Assembly (NCBI GenBank): GCA_002898715.1
Contig: BEIA01000005.1
Span: forward strand, 1-47,488
Length of the DNA stretch: 47,488 nucleotides
From: a bacterium HR24
GTDB taxonomy: Bacteria > Chloroflexota > Dehalococcoidia > SM23-28-2 > HRBIN24
Direction: 5' to 3'
Notes under the pieces: model-generated
What the model was told of the DNA's origin: nothing
Databases searched by the model: none
The model's input: the letters and a program-made list of their open reading frames with translations, nothing else
Made by a program: the position numbers and the translations under genes
Shown here: positions 1-12,299 of the stretch, in pieces
How positions within the stretch are numbered: position 1 is the first letter of the stretch
Layout: each line of letters begins with the position of its first letter

Positions 1-1
1 C

Positions 2-157
2 GAACTGCGGGAGGCCCTTTCGCGTCATGCCGACTACATCTGCCAGGAGACGCTGTCCCTGGAGCTGGTGGAGGGGCCTCCCCCGGCCGATGCCTACGCC
101 CAGGAGCAGACGGTGGACGGCCATCGCGTCCTCCTGGCTGTCAGGCGGGCGGGCTAG
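2..157 (+). CDS. ileS: isoleucyl-tRNA synthetase, C-terminal end (partial)
   Basis: An open frame enters from the left edge and ends with TAG at 155-157, giving 51 residues. The visible part (starting ELREALSRHADYICQETLS and ending with a hydrophobic-basic tail) resembles the last part of the anticodon-binding/C-terminal region of long bacterial and archaeal-type IleRS, where an 'AEETLA.EL' segment followed by a short DG turn closes the protein. The enzyme would charge tRNA-Ile in the cytoplasm. Only the tail is present, so the name rests on a weak match; another class I synthetase of the same type cannot be excluded. The stop lies inside the 3' end of the convergent gene that follows, with a 17-base overlap. 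Confidence 0.5.
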   Translation, partial: ELREALSRHADYICQETLSLELVEGPPPADAYAQEQTVDGHRVLLAVRRAG

Positions 158-1061
158 CCTCGCGCTGCCGCCCTTCCTCCCCTCCGGCGAGGGCGGCCGA
201 CACCTCGGCGCCGAAGAGGGCGATAGAGGCGCTGACGTAGACCCAGAACAGGAAGGCGGCCACCGCGCCCAGGGAGCCGAACACCACGTCGAAGTTGGCG
301 AAGTTGCGCACGTACAGACCGAACAGGTTCTTGGCCACCTCGAACATCAGGGCGGCCACCAGCGCCCCGGGCAGGGCCACTCGCAGCGAGGGCTGGCGGG
401 CCGGCACCAGCCGGTACAGCAGCAGAAAGGCGCCAAGGGACACGACGAACGGCAACAGGTAGGTGGGCACCAGCCAGAGGGCCGTCACCAGCGGGCGCAC
501 GCCTTCGGGTCCCTGTGCCCGCCCGCTGGCCAGGGCAAGGATCGCGGTGGCCCCTACCGAGCCCACCAGCAGGAGCCCGAGCAGACCCATGGTGACGAAA
601 TCGGTCAGCTTGGCCCGGAGCAGCGGCCTGTCCCCGGCCTCGAAGACCACGTTCAGGCTGCGGCGCAGAGCACCGAACATGTTGCTGGCACTCCAGGCCG
701 AGCCCAGCAGGCCCACCAGGCCGATGCCGCCGCTGGCCGGGCCGCTGATGGTCCGGAAGAGGTCTTCCAGGTCCTGGCGGCCCTCGGTGGGGCTCAGGGG
801 CAGGGCGTCCATGACAGCGTCGATAGCGCGCTGTTGCAGGTCGGAATCGCGCAGGAGCAGGCCGGCCACACCGGCGGCGAAGACCAGCAGCGGGAAGATA
901 GAAAACATGACATAATAGGACACGGCCGCCGCCAGCAGCGAGCACTGGTGGGCGGAGAAGCGGCGGGCGGCGGTGAGGAGGAGGCGGCCGAGGGTGCGTG
1001 CGGCGGCCAGGCGGGGATGGTCGGCAGCCCTGACCGCCAGGGCGCGCAGACGGAAGACCAT
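141..1061 (-). CDS. YihY/BrkB-family inner membrane protein
   Basis: A 306-residue protein with about six hydrophobic segments. The segment around residues 44-70 (AAAVSYYVMFSIFPLLVFAAG) is the hallmark of the YihY/virulence factor BrkB family: a conserved Y-x-x-x-S-x-F-P-L helix following a soluble basic N-terminus. The length matches the family (about 280-320 residues). The family was once labelled ribonuclease BN, but that is not supported; its function is unknown, with a transport or envelope role usually assumed. The ATG at 1059-1061 is preceded on its strand by GAGGGCAGG. The gene is divergent from the RodZ-like gene and convergent with the ileS end. Confidence 0.85.
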   Translation of the reverse strand: MVFRLRALAVRAADHPRLAAARTLGRLLLTAARRFSAHQCSLLAAAVSYYVMFSIFPLLVFAAGVAGLLLRDSDLQQRAIDAVMDALPLSPTEGRQDLEDLFRTISGPASGGIGLVGLLGSAWSASNMFGALRRSLNVVFEAGDRPLLRAKLTDFVTMGLLGLLLVGSVGATAILALASGRAQGPEGVRPLVTALWLVPTYLLPFVVSLGAFLLLYRLVPARQPSLRVALPGALVAALMFEVAKNLFGLYVRNFANFDVVFGSLGAVAAFLFWVYVSASIALFGAEVSAALAGGEEGRQREASPPA

Positions 1062-1092
1062 CGCCTGCCCTCATGATATCACGGCCACGGGG

Positions 1093-1123
1093 TTGACCCG
1101 CGGCCCGCATGTGAAGCTATACT
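1093..1123 (+). promoter_or_regulatory. putative sigma70-type promoter of the RodZ-like gene
   Basis: TTGACC (1093-1098) and TATACT (1118-1123) are separated by 19 bases, slightly longer than optimal. The ATG at 1141 follows about 11 bases after the likely start of transcription, with AGGGGAG as ribosome binding site between them. The spacing is the weak point. Confidence 0.45.
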
Positions 1124-1140
1124 CAGGGGAGACTGCAGGC

Positions 1141-1743
1141 ATGCCGCGGCTGGGAGAGCTACTGGAGCAGACAAGGCTCGAGCGGGGCCTCTCCCTCGAA
1201 GACGTCGAGCGCGACACGCGCATACCCCGCAAGTACATCCTCGCCCTGGAGCAGGAAGACTTCTCCCAGCTGCCACCCCTCGTCTATGCCCGCGGGTTCG
1301 CCCGCGCCTACGCCTCCTACCTGGGCCTCAACCCGCGCGATGTGCTCGCCCTCCTGCCCGTGCAGGAGGAGGAAGAGGTCAAGCTGCGCCCGCTGACCAG
1401 GGTCGAGAGGCCGCGGACCTTCAGCGGCAGCGCCCTCGGCCTGGTGGCCGTGCTCTCGGCCATCGCCCTGGCGCTGGCGGCGGTGGTGGGCCTGGGCCGG
1501 GAGCGCTCTTCCCGCCTCGAGCTGGGCCCCTCGGCGGCGCAGGTGCGCCCAGACGCCGTGCCGCAACTGGTGGGCAGGGACATGGCCGAGGTCGCTGCCG
1601 AACTGGAGTCCCGGGGCCTGGACTACGTGCTCATCGCCGTGCCGGACGGCCAGGACTCCCAGGGCAGGGTGGTGGCCCAGTTGCCGGGCGCCGGCCAGCG
1701 ACCCGACTCCGGCCAGCCGGTGCTGGTGGTGGTGGGCCGCTGA
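1141..1743 (+). CDS. RodZ-like helix-turn-helix / PASTA membrane protein
   Basis: A 200-residue protein. Residues 1-70 form a RodZ-type HTH_25 domain (LGELLEQTRLERGLSLEDVE, then the characteristic Y-x-R-G-F-x-R-x-Y-x-x-x-L-x-L run near residues 49-63). A transmembrane helix spans about 98-119, and one PASTA-like domain occupies about 138-200 on the outside. RodZ links MreB to the elongation machinery in rods, while PASTA domains bind peptidoglycan fragments. Fusing the cytoplasmic HTH to an external PASTA suggests a cell-shape or wall-sensing role, but this is inference. The ATG at 1141 was chosen because AGGGGAG precedes it and a promoter lies just upstream; earlier in-frame ATGs would run through the divergent promoter region. 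Confidence 0.75.
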   Translation: MPRLGELLEQTRLERGLSLEDVERDTRIPRKYILALEQEDFSQLPPLVYARGFARAYASYLGLNPRDVLALLPVQEEEEVKLRPLTRVERPRTFSGSALGLVAVLSAIALALAAVVGLGRERSSRLELGPSAAQVRPDAVPQLVGRDMAEVAAELESRGLDYVLIAVPDGQDSQGRVVAQLPGAGQRPDSGQPVLVVVGR

Positions 1744-1758
1744 GGCTGACCCGGCGGT

Positions 1759-2652
1759 ATGCGGCCGCTCCCCCGTCCGTTCCTCCAGGCACCGTCCCTG
1801 CCCTCTCTGGCCGGGCTGGCCCTCGGCACGGCCGCGGGGTTGGCCGGCTTCGTGGGCTGGCGTTGGGTGCGCCCCTGGCGCTGGCCCGACCCCCCGGACC
1901 TCGCCGGGGAGGAATTCTTTTTCCCCAGCCTCGACAGCACCCCTCTGCGTGGGCTATGGCTCCCGGGCGCGTCGGGCCGCCCTGTCCTCGTGCTCTGTCA
2001 TGGCTACTTCCGTAGCCTGGGCGAGCCCTACCACCTGGGCCGCCACCTTAACGATATGGGCTACCATGTCCTGCTGTTCGACTTCAGGGCCTGCGGCAAG
2101 AGCGGCGGCCGTTATACCACCCTCGGCGCGCGGGAGGTGCTGGATGTGCTGGCGGCGGTGCGCCGGGCCAGGGAGAGGGCGGGGACGGCCGTGGCCGTGC
2201 TGGGCATCTCCATGGGGGCGGCGGCGGGCATCATGGCTGCAGCCAGGGAGCCCAGTATCGGGGCGGTTGTCGCCGATTCGCCCTACGCCGACCTGCAGGG
2301 CGTGCTCGCCCACCGGCTCTCTCGTCTCGCGCCCTGGCCGCCCCTGGGGCTGCTGGGCCGGGCCAGCATGCGCATGGGTGAGCTGCTGGCGGGCTTCCGG
2401 GCCCGAGAGGTGCGGCCTGCCGACTTCGTGGGCGGCATCGCCCCGCGACCCCTGCTGCTAGTCTACGGCGAGAACGATTCCTTTGTGCCGCCCGAGCAGC
2501 GGGAAGAGATGTGGCGGCGGGCCGGCCAGCCCAAGCAGATGTGGACGGCCCCCGGCAGCGATCACGCCATGGCGCGCCTCGACTATCCGCAGCAGTACCT
2601 TGAGCTGGTGAGGGACTTCCTCGCCCGCTACCTCGACGGGGAAGCCAGCTAG
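1759..2652 (+). CDS. alpha/beta hydrolase of the serine aminopeptidase/dienelactone-hydrolase type
   Basis: A 297-residue protein with an N-terminal hydrophobic segment (about 13-35) that probably anchors it in the membrane, followed by an alpha/beta-hydrolase core. The oxyanion strand LVLCHGY (about 77-83), nucleophile elbow G-I-S151-M-G, acid D240 (GENDSFVP) and histidine H269 (SDHA) give a complete catalytic triad. Substrate cannot be read from the sequence; the layout resembles YqkD/BAAT-type membrane-linked esterases. The ATG is 15 bases after the RodZ-like stop and has only a weak purine-rich upstream sequence, so it is probably co-transcribed. Its stop overlaps the stop of the convergent DUF503 gene by four bases. 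Confidence 0.8.
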   Translation: MRPLPRPFLQAPSLPSLAGLALGTAAGLAGFVGWRWVRPWRWPDPPDLAGEEFFFPSLDSTPLRGLWLPGASGRPVLVLCHGYFRSLGEPYHLGRHLNDMGYHVLLFDFRACGKSGGRYTTLGAREVLDVLAAVRRARERAGTAVAVLGISMGAAAGIMAAAREPSIGAVVADSPYADLQGVLAHRLSRLAPWPPLGLLGRASMRMGELLAGFRAREVRPADFVGGIAPRPLLLVYGENDSFVPPEQREEMWRRAGQPKQMWTAPGSDHAMARLDYPQQYLELVRDFLARYLDGEAS

Positions 2653-2957
2653 AAGCGCTCTTTGTTCAGGGGGTGGATGACCTCGGTACGATAGTCCACC
2701 AGCTCCATGTCCACGCGCTGAGAGCGGACGTAGTCCACCACTGCCGCCAGCACCTCGTGGGCGTGGCGCTCCGAGTTGGTGACGCAGGAGATGCCGATGG
2801 AGACCATCTGCCACAAGTCGTGGTCATCGACTTCCGCCACAGAGACATTGAACCGGTTCTGTAGGCGTGAGGTGAGGGAACGCACCGCCTGGCGCTTGCC
2901 CTTCAGGGAGTGGTTCTCGGGCAGGCGGAGCCAGATGCGGCAGAGGCCGACGGTCAT
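2649..2957 (-). CDS. DUF503 family protein (YlxP-like)
   Basis: A 102-residue protein starting MTVGLCRIWLRLPENHSLKG, with the family's 'NHSLKGKRQ' motif and the core 'FNVSVAEVDDHDLWQ' followed by a ferredoxin-like pattern. DUF503 proteins are small and often lie in translation-related operons; some are proposed to act in 30S subunit maturation, but the role is not settled. The ATG at 2955-2957 shares its A with the TGA of scpB (TGATG), so translation is almost certainly coupled to scpB. Length is normal for the family. Confidence 0.85.
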   Translation of the reverse strand: MTVGLCRIWLRLPENHSLKGKRQAVRSLTSRLQNRFNVSVAEVDDHDLWQMVSIGISCVTNSERHAHEVLAAVVDYVRSQRVDMELVDYRTEVIHPLNKERF

Positions 2958-3526
2958 CACGGTTCTGCACCCTGCCCCTGGCGAGGATACCAGTCTTGGC
3001 CCGGAGAGGCCAGCTCCGCCAGCGGTGGCAGGTCCTCGGGCCGCTCCAGGCCGAAGTGCTCCAGGAAGCGGAAGGTGGTGCCGTACAGGTACGGGCGGCC
3101 AGGCCTCTGGGCCCTGCCCACTTCGGTCACCAGTCCACGCTCCTTGAGCGAGGCCAGCGCCCGCTCGCAGCCCACTCCACGGATGGCCTCGATCTCGGCA
3201 CGGGTCACGGGCTGCTTGTAGGCAATGATGGCCAGGGTCTCCAGGGCAGCGCGGGAGAGGCGGTCGGGGTGGGAGAGGCCCATGAAGCGTTCGATGTAGG
3301 CGGAGGTCTCGGGCGCGGTGGCCATCTGGGCTGCCTGACCGTGGCGCAGAAGGCGGACGCCGCGGCCGCGGCACTCGGCTGCCAGCTCTTGCAGGGCAGC
3401 CTCTACGGCCTCCTGGCCCGCCCCGGCGATCTCGGCCAGGACGGCCACGGGCACGGGGCCATCGGCTACGAAGAGGATGGCCTCCAGGACAGCCTTGAGG
3501 GGCGGCTGCTGCTCCTGTTCCTGCAT
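2957..3526 (-). CDS. scpB: segregation and condensation protein ScpB
   Basis: A 189-residue protein made of two winged-helix domains. It begins with the ScpB-typical 'LKAVLEAILFVADGPV' helix, and the central 'LSRAALETLAIIAYKQPVTRAEIEAIRGV' segment is the strongest family signature. ScpB binds ScpA and, with SMC, forms the bacterial condensin that organises and segregates the chromosome. scpA, its usual upstream neighbour, is not in the window; in its place is a 46-codon zinc-ribbon gene in the same direction 96 bases upstream. No clear ribosome binding site precedes the ATG. The stop is fused to the start of the DUF503 gene. Confidence 0.9.
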   Translation of the reverse strand: MQEQEQQPPLKAVLEAILFVADGPVPVAVLAEIAGAGQEAVEAALQELAAECRGRGVRLLRHGQAAQMATAPETSAYIERFMGLSHPDRLSRAALETLAIIAYKQPVTRAEIEAIRGVGCERALASLKERGLVTEVGRAQRPGRPYLYGTTFRFLEHFGLERPEDLPPLAELASPGQDWYPRQGQGAEP

Positions 3527-3622
3527 GGACCCGAGGGCTGGCGCTCTCCCCAGGCCATGATAGCGATGACTGGCCCGCCTTCCAAGGGGCGACCCCCGGC
3601 CCTGCCCCCCGTCAGCCCAGCC

Positions 3623-3763
3623 CTAGGCGTACGGCCGGCGGTAGCCACAGACAGCGCAGACCAGGTAACGCTCCCCGTGGGCAGCGGGCCCACCGCAGCA
3701 GGGACAGCGGGGATGCGAGAGCAGGGGGAGCTTCATCTGCACGCCGATGTAGGTGGCCGCCAT
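3623..3763 (-). CDS. 46-residue zinc-ribbon protein behind a SOS-like promoter
   Basis: A short gene: ATG at 3761-3763, TAG at 3623-3625, 46 residues. Two cysteine pairs (C-P-C-C-G-G and, 12 residues on, C-A-V-C-G-Y) form a treble-clef or zinc-ribbon-like site, and the chain ends five residues later. The N-terminal 18 residues are hydrophobic-basic (starts MAATYIGVQMKLPLL). GGGAGGG lies five bases before the ATG, and a consensus promoter with two LexA-like boxes lies directly upstream, which argues strongly that this is a real gene despite its size. I do not recognise a family. Zinc-ribbon microproteins may bind nucleic acid or a partner protein; a DNA-damage role is inferred only from the operator. 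Confidence 0.8.
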   Translation of the reverse strand: MAATYIGVQMKLPLLSHPRCPCCGGPAAHGERYLVCAVCGYRRPYA

Positions 3764-3780
3764 GACACCCTCCCGCACCA

Positions 3781-3792
3781 GAACGTCTGTTC
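3781..3792. promoter_or_regulatory. LexA-like operator (GAAC-N4-GTTC), promoter-distal box
   Basis: GAACGTCTGTTC has the GAAC-N4-GTTC structure of Gram-positive-type SOS boxes. It covers the predicted transcription start of the zinc-ribbon gene. It is the exact reverse complement of the box at 3805-3816, so the two boxes form a perfect 12-base inverted repeat with a 12-base centre. Confidence 0.7.
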
Positions 3793-3798
3793 GCTAGC

Positions 3799-3827
3799 AT
3801 AGTAGAACAGACGTTCCAGAAAGTCAA
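3799..3827 (-). promoter_or_regulatory. consensus sigma70 promoter of the zinc-ribbon gene (possibly also scpB)
   Basis: Read on the minus strand, TTGACT (complement of 3822-3827) and TACTAT (complement of 3799-3804) are separated by exactly 17 bases. Transcription would start near 3792, about 28 bases before the ATG. The next gene, scpB, lies in the same direction without an obvious terminator between, so it may be read from here too. Confidence 0.8.
3805..3816. promoter_or_regulatory. LexA-like operator (GAAC-N4-GTTC), in the promoter spacer
   Basis: GAACAGACGTTC lies wholly inside the 17-base spacer between the -35 and -10 elements of the zinc-ribbon promoter, a classic position for repression by occlusion. 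With the box at 3781-3792 it would allow two dimers to bind 24 bases (about two helical turns) apart, on the same face of the DNA. Confidence 0.7.
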
Positions 3828-3975
3828 GAGGGGCGGAGGCGTCTCAGTGGGGCAGCCCGAAGGTGTGGGTGGTGGGCAAGGGCTGCGCGTCGAGGCTGGC
3901 AGCATGGACGGGCCGGCTCGCCGCTGGCCGCGTCGGGCCGGGGCCGCTTCTGCTCCGCCAAGCGGCCCGAACCTA
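3828..3975. other. intergenic stretch between the SOS-like promoter and the rpoB promoter
   Basis: The gene-free region from 3764 to 4112 holds the divergent promoters listed separately. In this middle part I see no supported gene, RNA or terminator; open frames crossing it lack a ribosome binding site and run through the operator. Confidence 0.6.
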
Positions 3976-4005
3976 TTGACAACGCCGCGGCCGGCTTGCT
4001 ATGGT
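3976..4005 (+). promoter_or_regulatory. promoter of rpoBC
   Basis: A perfect TTGACA (3976-3981), an 18-base spacer and TATGGT (4000-4005). Transcription would start near 4012, giving a leader of about 100 bases before the rpoB ATG. No ribosomal-protein-type leader structure is evident. Confidence 0.7.
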
Positions 4006-4112
4006 AGGGGTTGATGGTCGGGCCAAGGTCCCCGTCCGTTCCCCGATCTATGTCCCTGCCTTTTTGCTAGCCCAGTCCCTTAATCATCCAGCCTTGGGAG
4101 GAGTGTCCGCTC

Positions 4113-8076
<3,964 letters not shown>

Positions 8077-8087
<11 letters not shown>

Positions 8088-11000
8088 GAACCAGGAATTC
8101 AACGCCGTCCGCATCTCCCTGGCCTCGCCGGAGCAGATCCGCTCCTGGTCCTACGGTGAGGTCACCAAGCCGGAGACCATCAACTACCGTACCCTGCGGC
8201 CGGAGAAGGACGGCCTGTTCGACGAGAAGATCTTCGGCCCCACCAAGGACTTCGAGTGCTACTGCGGCAAGTACAAGCGGGTCCGCTATCGGGGCGTCAT
8301 CTGCGACAAGTGCGGCGTGGAGGTGACCCGCGCCCGCGTCCGTCGCGAGCGCATGGGTCACATCGAGCTGGCCGCGCCGGTGGCCCACATCTGGTTCGTG
8401 CGCGGCACCCCCAGCCGCATCGGCCTGCTGCTGCACATATCCCCACGCAACCTGGAGCGGGTGCTCTACTTCGCCCAGTACATCGTCACCAGGGTCGACG
8501 CCCAGGCCAAGGAGCGGGCCATCTCCGAGCTGCGCCGGCGCATGGACGAACGGCTGGCCGAACTGGAAGGGGCCTACCAGGAGCGGCTCGCCGAGCTGGA
8601 GCGGGCCCGCGAAGAGACGCAAGAAGAGATGGAGGCCATGCGCCAGCAGGAGGCCGACGAGGAGGCTTTGGCTGGCCTCGCCTCTCGACTGCAGCAGATT
8701 CAGCGAGAGCTGGAGGAGCTGCAGGCCCGCCACCAGGAGGAGCGAGAGAAGGCGCGCCACCAGTTCGAGGAGCAGATCGACGAACTGGAAGACCTCACCG
8801 ACCCGGTGAGCGATGACCAGTGCACCTTCCTCACCGACCAGAAGTACCGGGAGCTGGCGGACCGCTACGGCCAGCTGTTCGAGGCCGGCATGGGGGCCGA
8901 GGCCATCCTCGACATCCTGCGGCGCCTGGACCTGGACCGCCTCGCTCAGAAGCTGCGCCGCGAGATCGCCAGCACCACCGGCCAGCGGCGCAAGGTAGCC
9001 ATCAAGCGGCTGAAGCTGGTGGAGAGCTTCCGCAAGAGCGGCAACAAGCCCGAGTGGATGATCGTCACCGTGCTGCCCGTCCTCCCGCCCGACCTGAGGC
9101 CCATGGTCCAGCTCGACGGCGGCCGCTTCGCCACCAGCGACCTCAACGACCTCTACCGGCGCGTAATCAACCGCAACAACCGGCTCAAGCGGCTGCTGGA
9201 GCTGGGGGCCCCCGAGATCATCGTCCGCAACGAGAAGCGAATGCTTCAGGAGGCGGTGGACTCGCTCATCGACAACGGGCGGCGGGGCCGCCCCGTGCAG
9301 ACGGCGGGCAACCACCGCCTCAAGAGCCTGTCCGACCTTCTGCGGGGCAAGCAGGGGAGGTTCCGTCAGAACCTGCTGGGCAAGCGGGTGGACTATTCCG
9401 GCCGCTCCGTCATCGTGGTGGGGCCGGAGCTGAAGCTGCACCAGTGCGGCCTCCCCAAGCGCATGGCCCTGGAGCTGTTCAAGCCCTTCGTCATGCGCGG
9501 CCTGGTGGAGAAGGGGCTCGCCCATAACATCAAGTCGGCCAAGCGCATGGTAGAGCGGGCCCGGCCCGAGGTGTGGGACGTGCTGGAGGAAGTGGTCAAG
9601 GAGCGGCCAGTGCTGCTCAACCGCGCCCCCACCCTGCACCGGCTGGGCATCCAGGCCTTCGAGCCTATCCTCATCGATGGCTCGGCCATCCAGCTCCACC
9701 CCCTGGTGTGCTCGGCCTTCAATGCCGACTTCGATGGCGACCAGATGGCGGTGCACGTGCCCCTGTCCCGCCGGGCGGTGGCCGAGGCGCGCCAGGTGAT
9801 GCTCTCCAGCCATAACCTGCTCCTGCCCGCCAACGGCGAGCCGGTGGTCATCCCCACCCTGGAGATGGTGCTGGGCATCTACTACCTGACGCTGGTGAAG
9901 CCGGGCGCCCGCGGCGAGTACAGGGAGGGGGTATTCCCGCCCCAGGGCGTCTACGCCAGCTTCGCCGAGGCCAAGCTGGCCTACGAGATGGGCCATGTGG
10001 ACCTGCAGGCCCGCATCCTGGTTCGGGACGAGCGCACCGGCGGCCAGGTCGTGGAGACCACTATGGGCCGCATCCTCTTCAACGAGGTGGTACCGGCGGA
10101 ACTGGGCTTCCGCAACCAGGTGATGGACAAGAAGGCCATCAAAGACCTGGTGGCCGAGTGCTACCGACGCCTCGGCGAGGCGGCCACAGCCGAGATGGTG
10201 GACCGCATGAAGGACTTGGGCTTCCGCTTCGCCACCCGCTCGGGCATCACCATCGCCATGAACGACCTGAAGGTGCCCGAGGAGAAGGAGCGGCTGCTGC
10301 AGGAGGCCGACCAGCGCATCGCCGAGATCCAAGAGCAGTACGCGCTGGGCCTCATCACCGAGGAGGAGCGCTATCAGCAGGCGGTGCAGGTCTGGCGGGA
10401 GACCACCGACCGCATGCAGGACCTCATCGAGCAGAACCTCTCGCGTTACGGTGGCATCTATCTGATGGCCGTGTCGGGGGCCAAGGGTAACATCAGCCAG
10501 ATCGCCCAGATGGCGGGCATGCGAGGCCTCATGTCCGACCCCTCAGGCCGCATCATCGACCTGCCCATCCGTTCCAGCTTCCGCGAGGGGCTGACGGTGC
10601 TGGAATACTTCATCTCCACCCACGGCGCCCGCAAGGGGATGGCCGACACGGCCCTGCGCACGGCCGACTCTGGCTACCTGACGCGGCGGCTGGTGGACGT
10701 GGCCCAGGACGTCATCGTCCTGGAGGACGACTGCGGCACCACCCAGGGCATCTGGCTGGGCACGCCCTCCCCCGAGCGCATGGCCATCCAGGGCATGCGC
10801 GACCGCATCATCGGTCGGCTGGCCGCCGCCGACGTGGTGGACGCCAACACCGGCGAGGTGCTGGCTGCCCGCGGCCAGGAGATCGACGAGGAGACGGCCC
10901 AGCGCATCGACGAGGCCGAGGCCATAGAAGTCATGGGCAGGCGCATGGCAGGCCAGGACAAGCAGGTCTACGTGCGCTCGCCCCTCTCCTGCCAGGCGAA

Positions 11001-12189
11001 GCGCGGCATCTGCGCCAAGTGCTACGGCCGCGACCTGGCCCGTGGCCGCCTGGTGGCCCCGGGCGAGGCCGTGGGCATCATCGCCGCCCAGAGCATCGGC
11101 GAGCCCGGCACCCAGCTGACCATGCGCACCTTCCACACCGGTGGCGTGGCCGGCGAGGACATCACCACCGGCCTGCCCAGGGTGGAGGAGCTGTTCGAGG
11201 CGCGGGTGCCCAAGGGCGCCGCCGCCATGGCCGAGATCGACGGCTTCCTGGAGGTAGAGGACCGAGCCGACCATCGCGTTTTGCGGGTGGTCAGCACCGA
11301 GCACTACCAGGAAGACTACCCCCTGGCCGAAGGCGCCCAGGTGCTGGTGAGCGAGGGGCAGCAGGTAGAGGCCGGCCAGGTGCTGGCCCGCCTGCCCGAG
11401 CCCGGCGATGGCCAGGCGCTGCCAGTCCCCGTGCAGTCGGAGGTGGTGGCCCGCACCGCCGGCGAAGTAGCCCTGGTGGCCCCGGACCGCATCAGCATCA
11501 TCTACGAGGAGCGGGAGCAACGGGACTACGTCGTTCCCCGGACCGCCCGCCTCAAGGTGCAGCCGGGCGACTACGTGCGCGCAGGGCAGGCACTGACCGA
11601 GGGCCCCCTCAACCCGCAGGACATCCTGCGCATCCAGGGGCCGGAGGCCGTCCAGGCCTACCTCGTGGAGGAGATCCAGAAGGTCTACAGCTCCCAGGGC
11701 GTGAACATCAACGACAAGCACATCGAGGTCATCATCCGCCAGATGCTGCGGCGGGTGCGAGTGGACCATCCTGGCGACACTGACTTCCTGCCCGGCGACC
11801 TGGTGGACCGCTTCAGGTTCGAGGAGGAGAACGCCAAAGTGCTGGCCGAGGGTGGCGAGCCGGCCACGGCCCAGCCGGTGCTGCTGGGCATCACCAAGGC
11901 CGCCCTCCACACCGACAGCTTCCTGGCAGCCGCCTCCTTCCAGGAGACCACCCGCGTCCTTACCGATGCCGCCATCGAGGGCAAAGTGGACCACCTCCTG
12001 GGGCTGAAGGAGAACGTCATCATCGGCCGGCTGATTCCCGCCCGGGCGCCCATCGTGGTCGAGGAGCCGCCCGAGGAGCGGCCCGCGCCGCGCCCGTCCC
12101 TGTGGGCCGCGGGCGCCGAGGAGGACGTGGCCGCCTTCTTCGGGCCCGAGGAGGAAGAAGAGGAGGAGGAAGAAGAAGAGGAGGAGTAG
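8077..12189 (+). CDS. rpoC: DNA-directed RNA polymerase subunit beta'
   Basis: A 1370-residue catalytic subunit starting at a TTG codon (8077), with AAGGGGGAGG six bases upstream inside rpoB. The N-terminal zinc site (C-Y-C-G-K ... C-D-K-C-G) is near residues 60-80. A long charged coiled coil follows at about 145-240 (Glu/Arg/Gln-rich heptads). The catalytic magnesium loop [15 protein letters not shown], the second zinc site (C-G-T-T ... [11 protein letters not shown]) and the trigger-loop motif [11 protein letters not shown] are intact. The chain ends in an unusual run of 13 consecutive glutamates coded by mixed GAG/GAA. A strong hairpin lies 21 bases after the stop, so the operon probably ends here. 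Confidence 0.98.
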
Positions 12190-12210
12190 GGGGTCCCGCT
12201 GCCACCGGGA

Positions 12211-12237
12211 GGGGGCTGGATGAACAGTCCAGCCCCC
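12211..12237 (+). terminator. hairpin terminator after rpoC
   Basis: GGGGGCTGGA (12211-12220) pairs perfectly with TCCAGCCCCC (12228-12237) across a seven-base loop. The run of T is short (TTC), so efficiency is uncertain, but the position just after the rpoC stop and before the gdhA ribosome binding site fits a terminator. Confidence 0.7.
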
Positions 12238-12299
12238 TTCGCTCCCCTAACCTAGCGCCGGGCGGCCGCCTGGCGCGCCGCCCCAGGAGGTTACCGGCC

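Noticed and set aside
973-1140. Longer N-terminus for the RodZ-like protein
   Set aside because: The extension is Arg-rich antisense sequence of the divergent YihY gene and would cross the promoter; the ATG at 1141 has the ribosome binding site and the family start.
3781-3816. Reading the 12-base inverted repeat as a transcription terminator
   Set aside because: There is no T-run on either side, it lies within a consensus promoter, and each arm is itself a GAAC-N4-GTTC palindrome, which fits a protein-binding site better.
3612-3905. 97-codon minus-strand frame across the SOS-like promoter
   Set aside because: It is a different frame from the zinc-ribbon gene, has no ribosome binding site and runs through the promoter and operators.
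12163-12189. Frameshift or sequencing slip creating the glutamate tail of RpoC
   Set aside because: GAG and GAA codons are interspersed, the frame is unbroken, and the terminator lies at the expected distance behind the stop.
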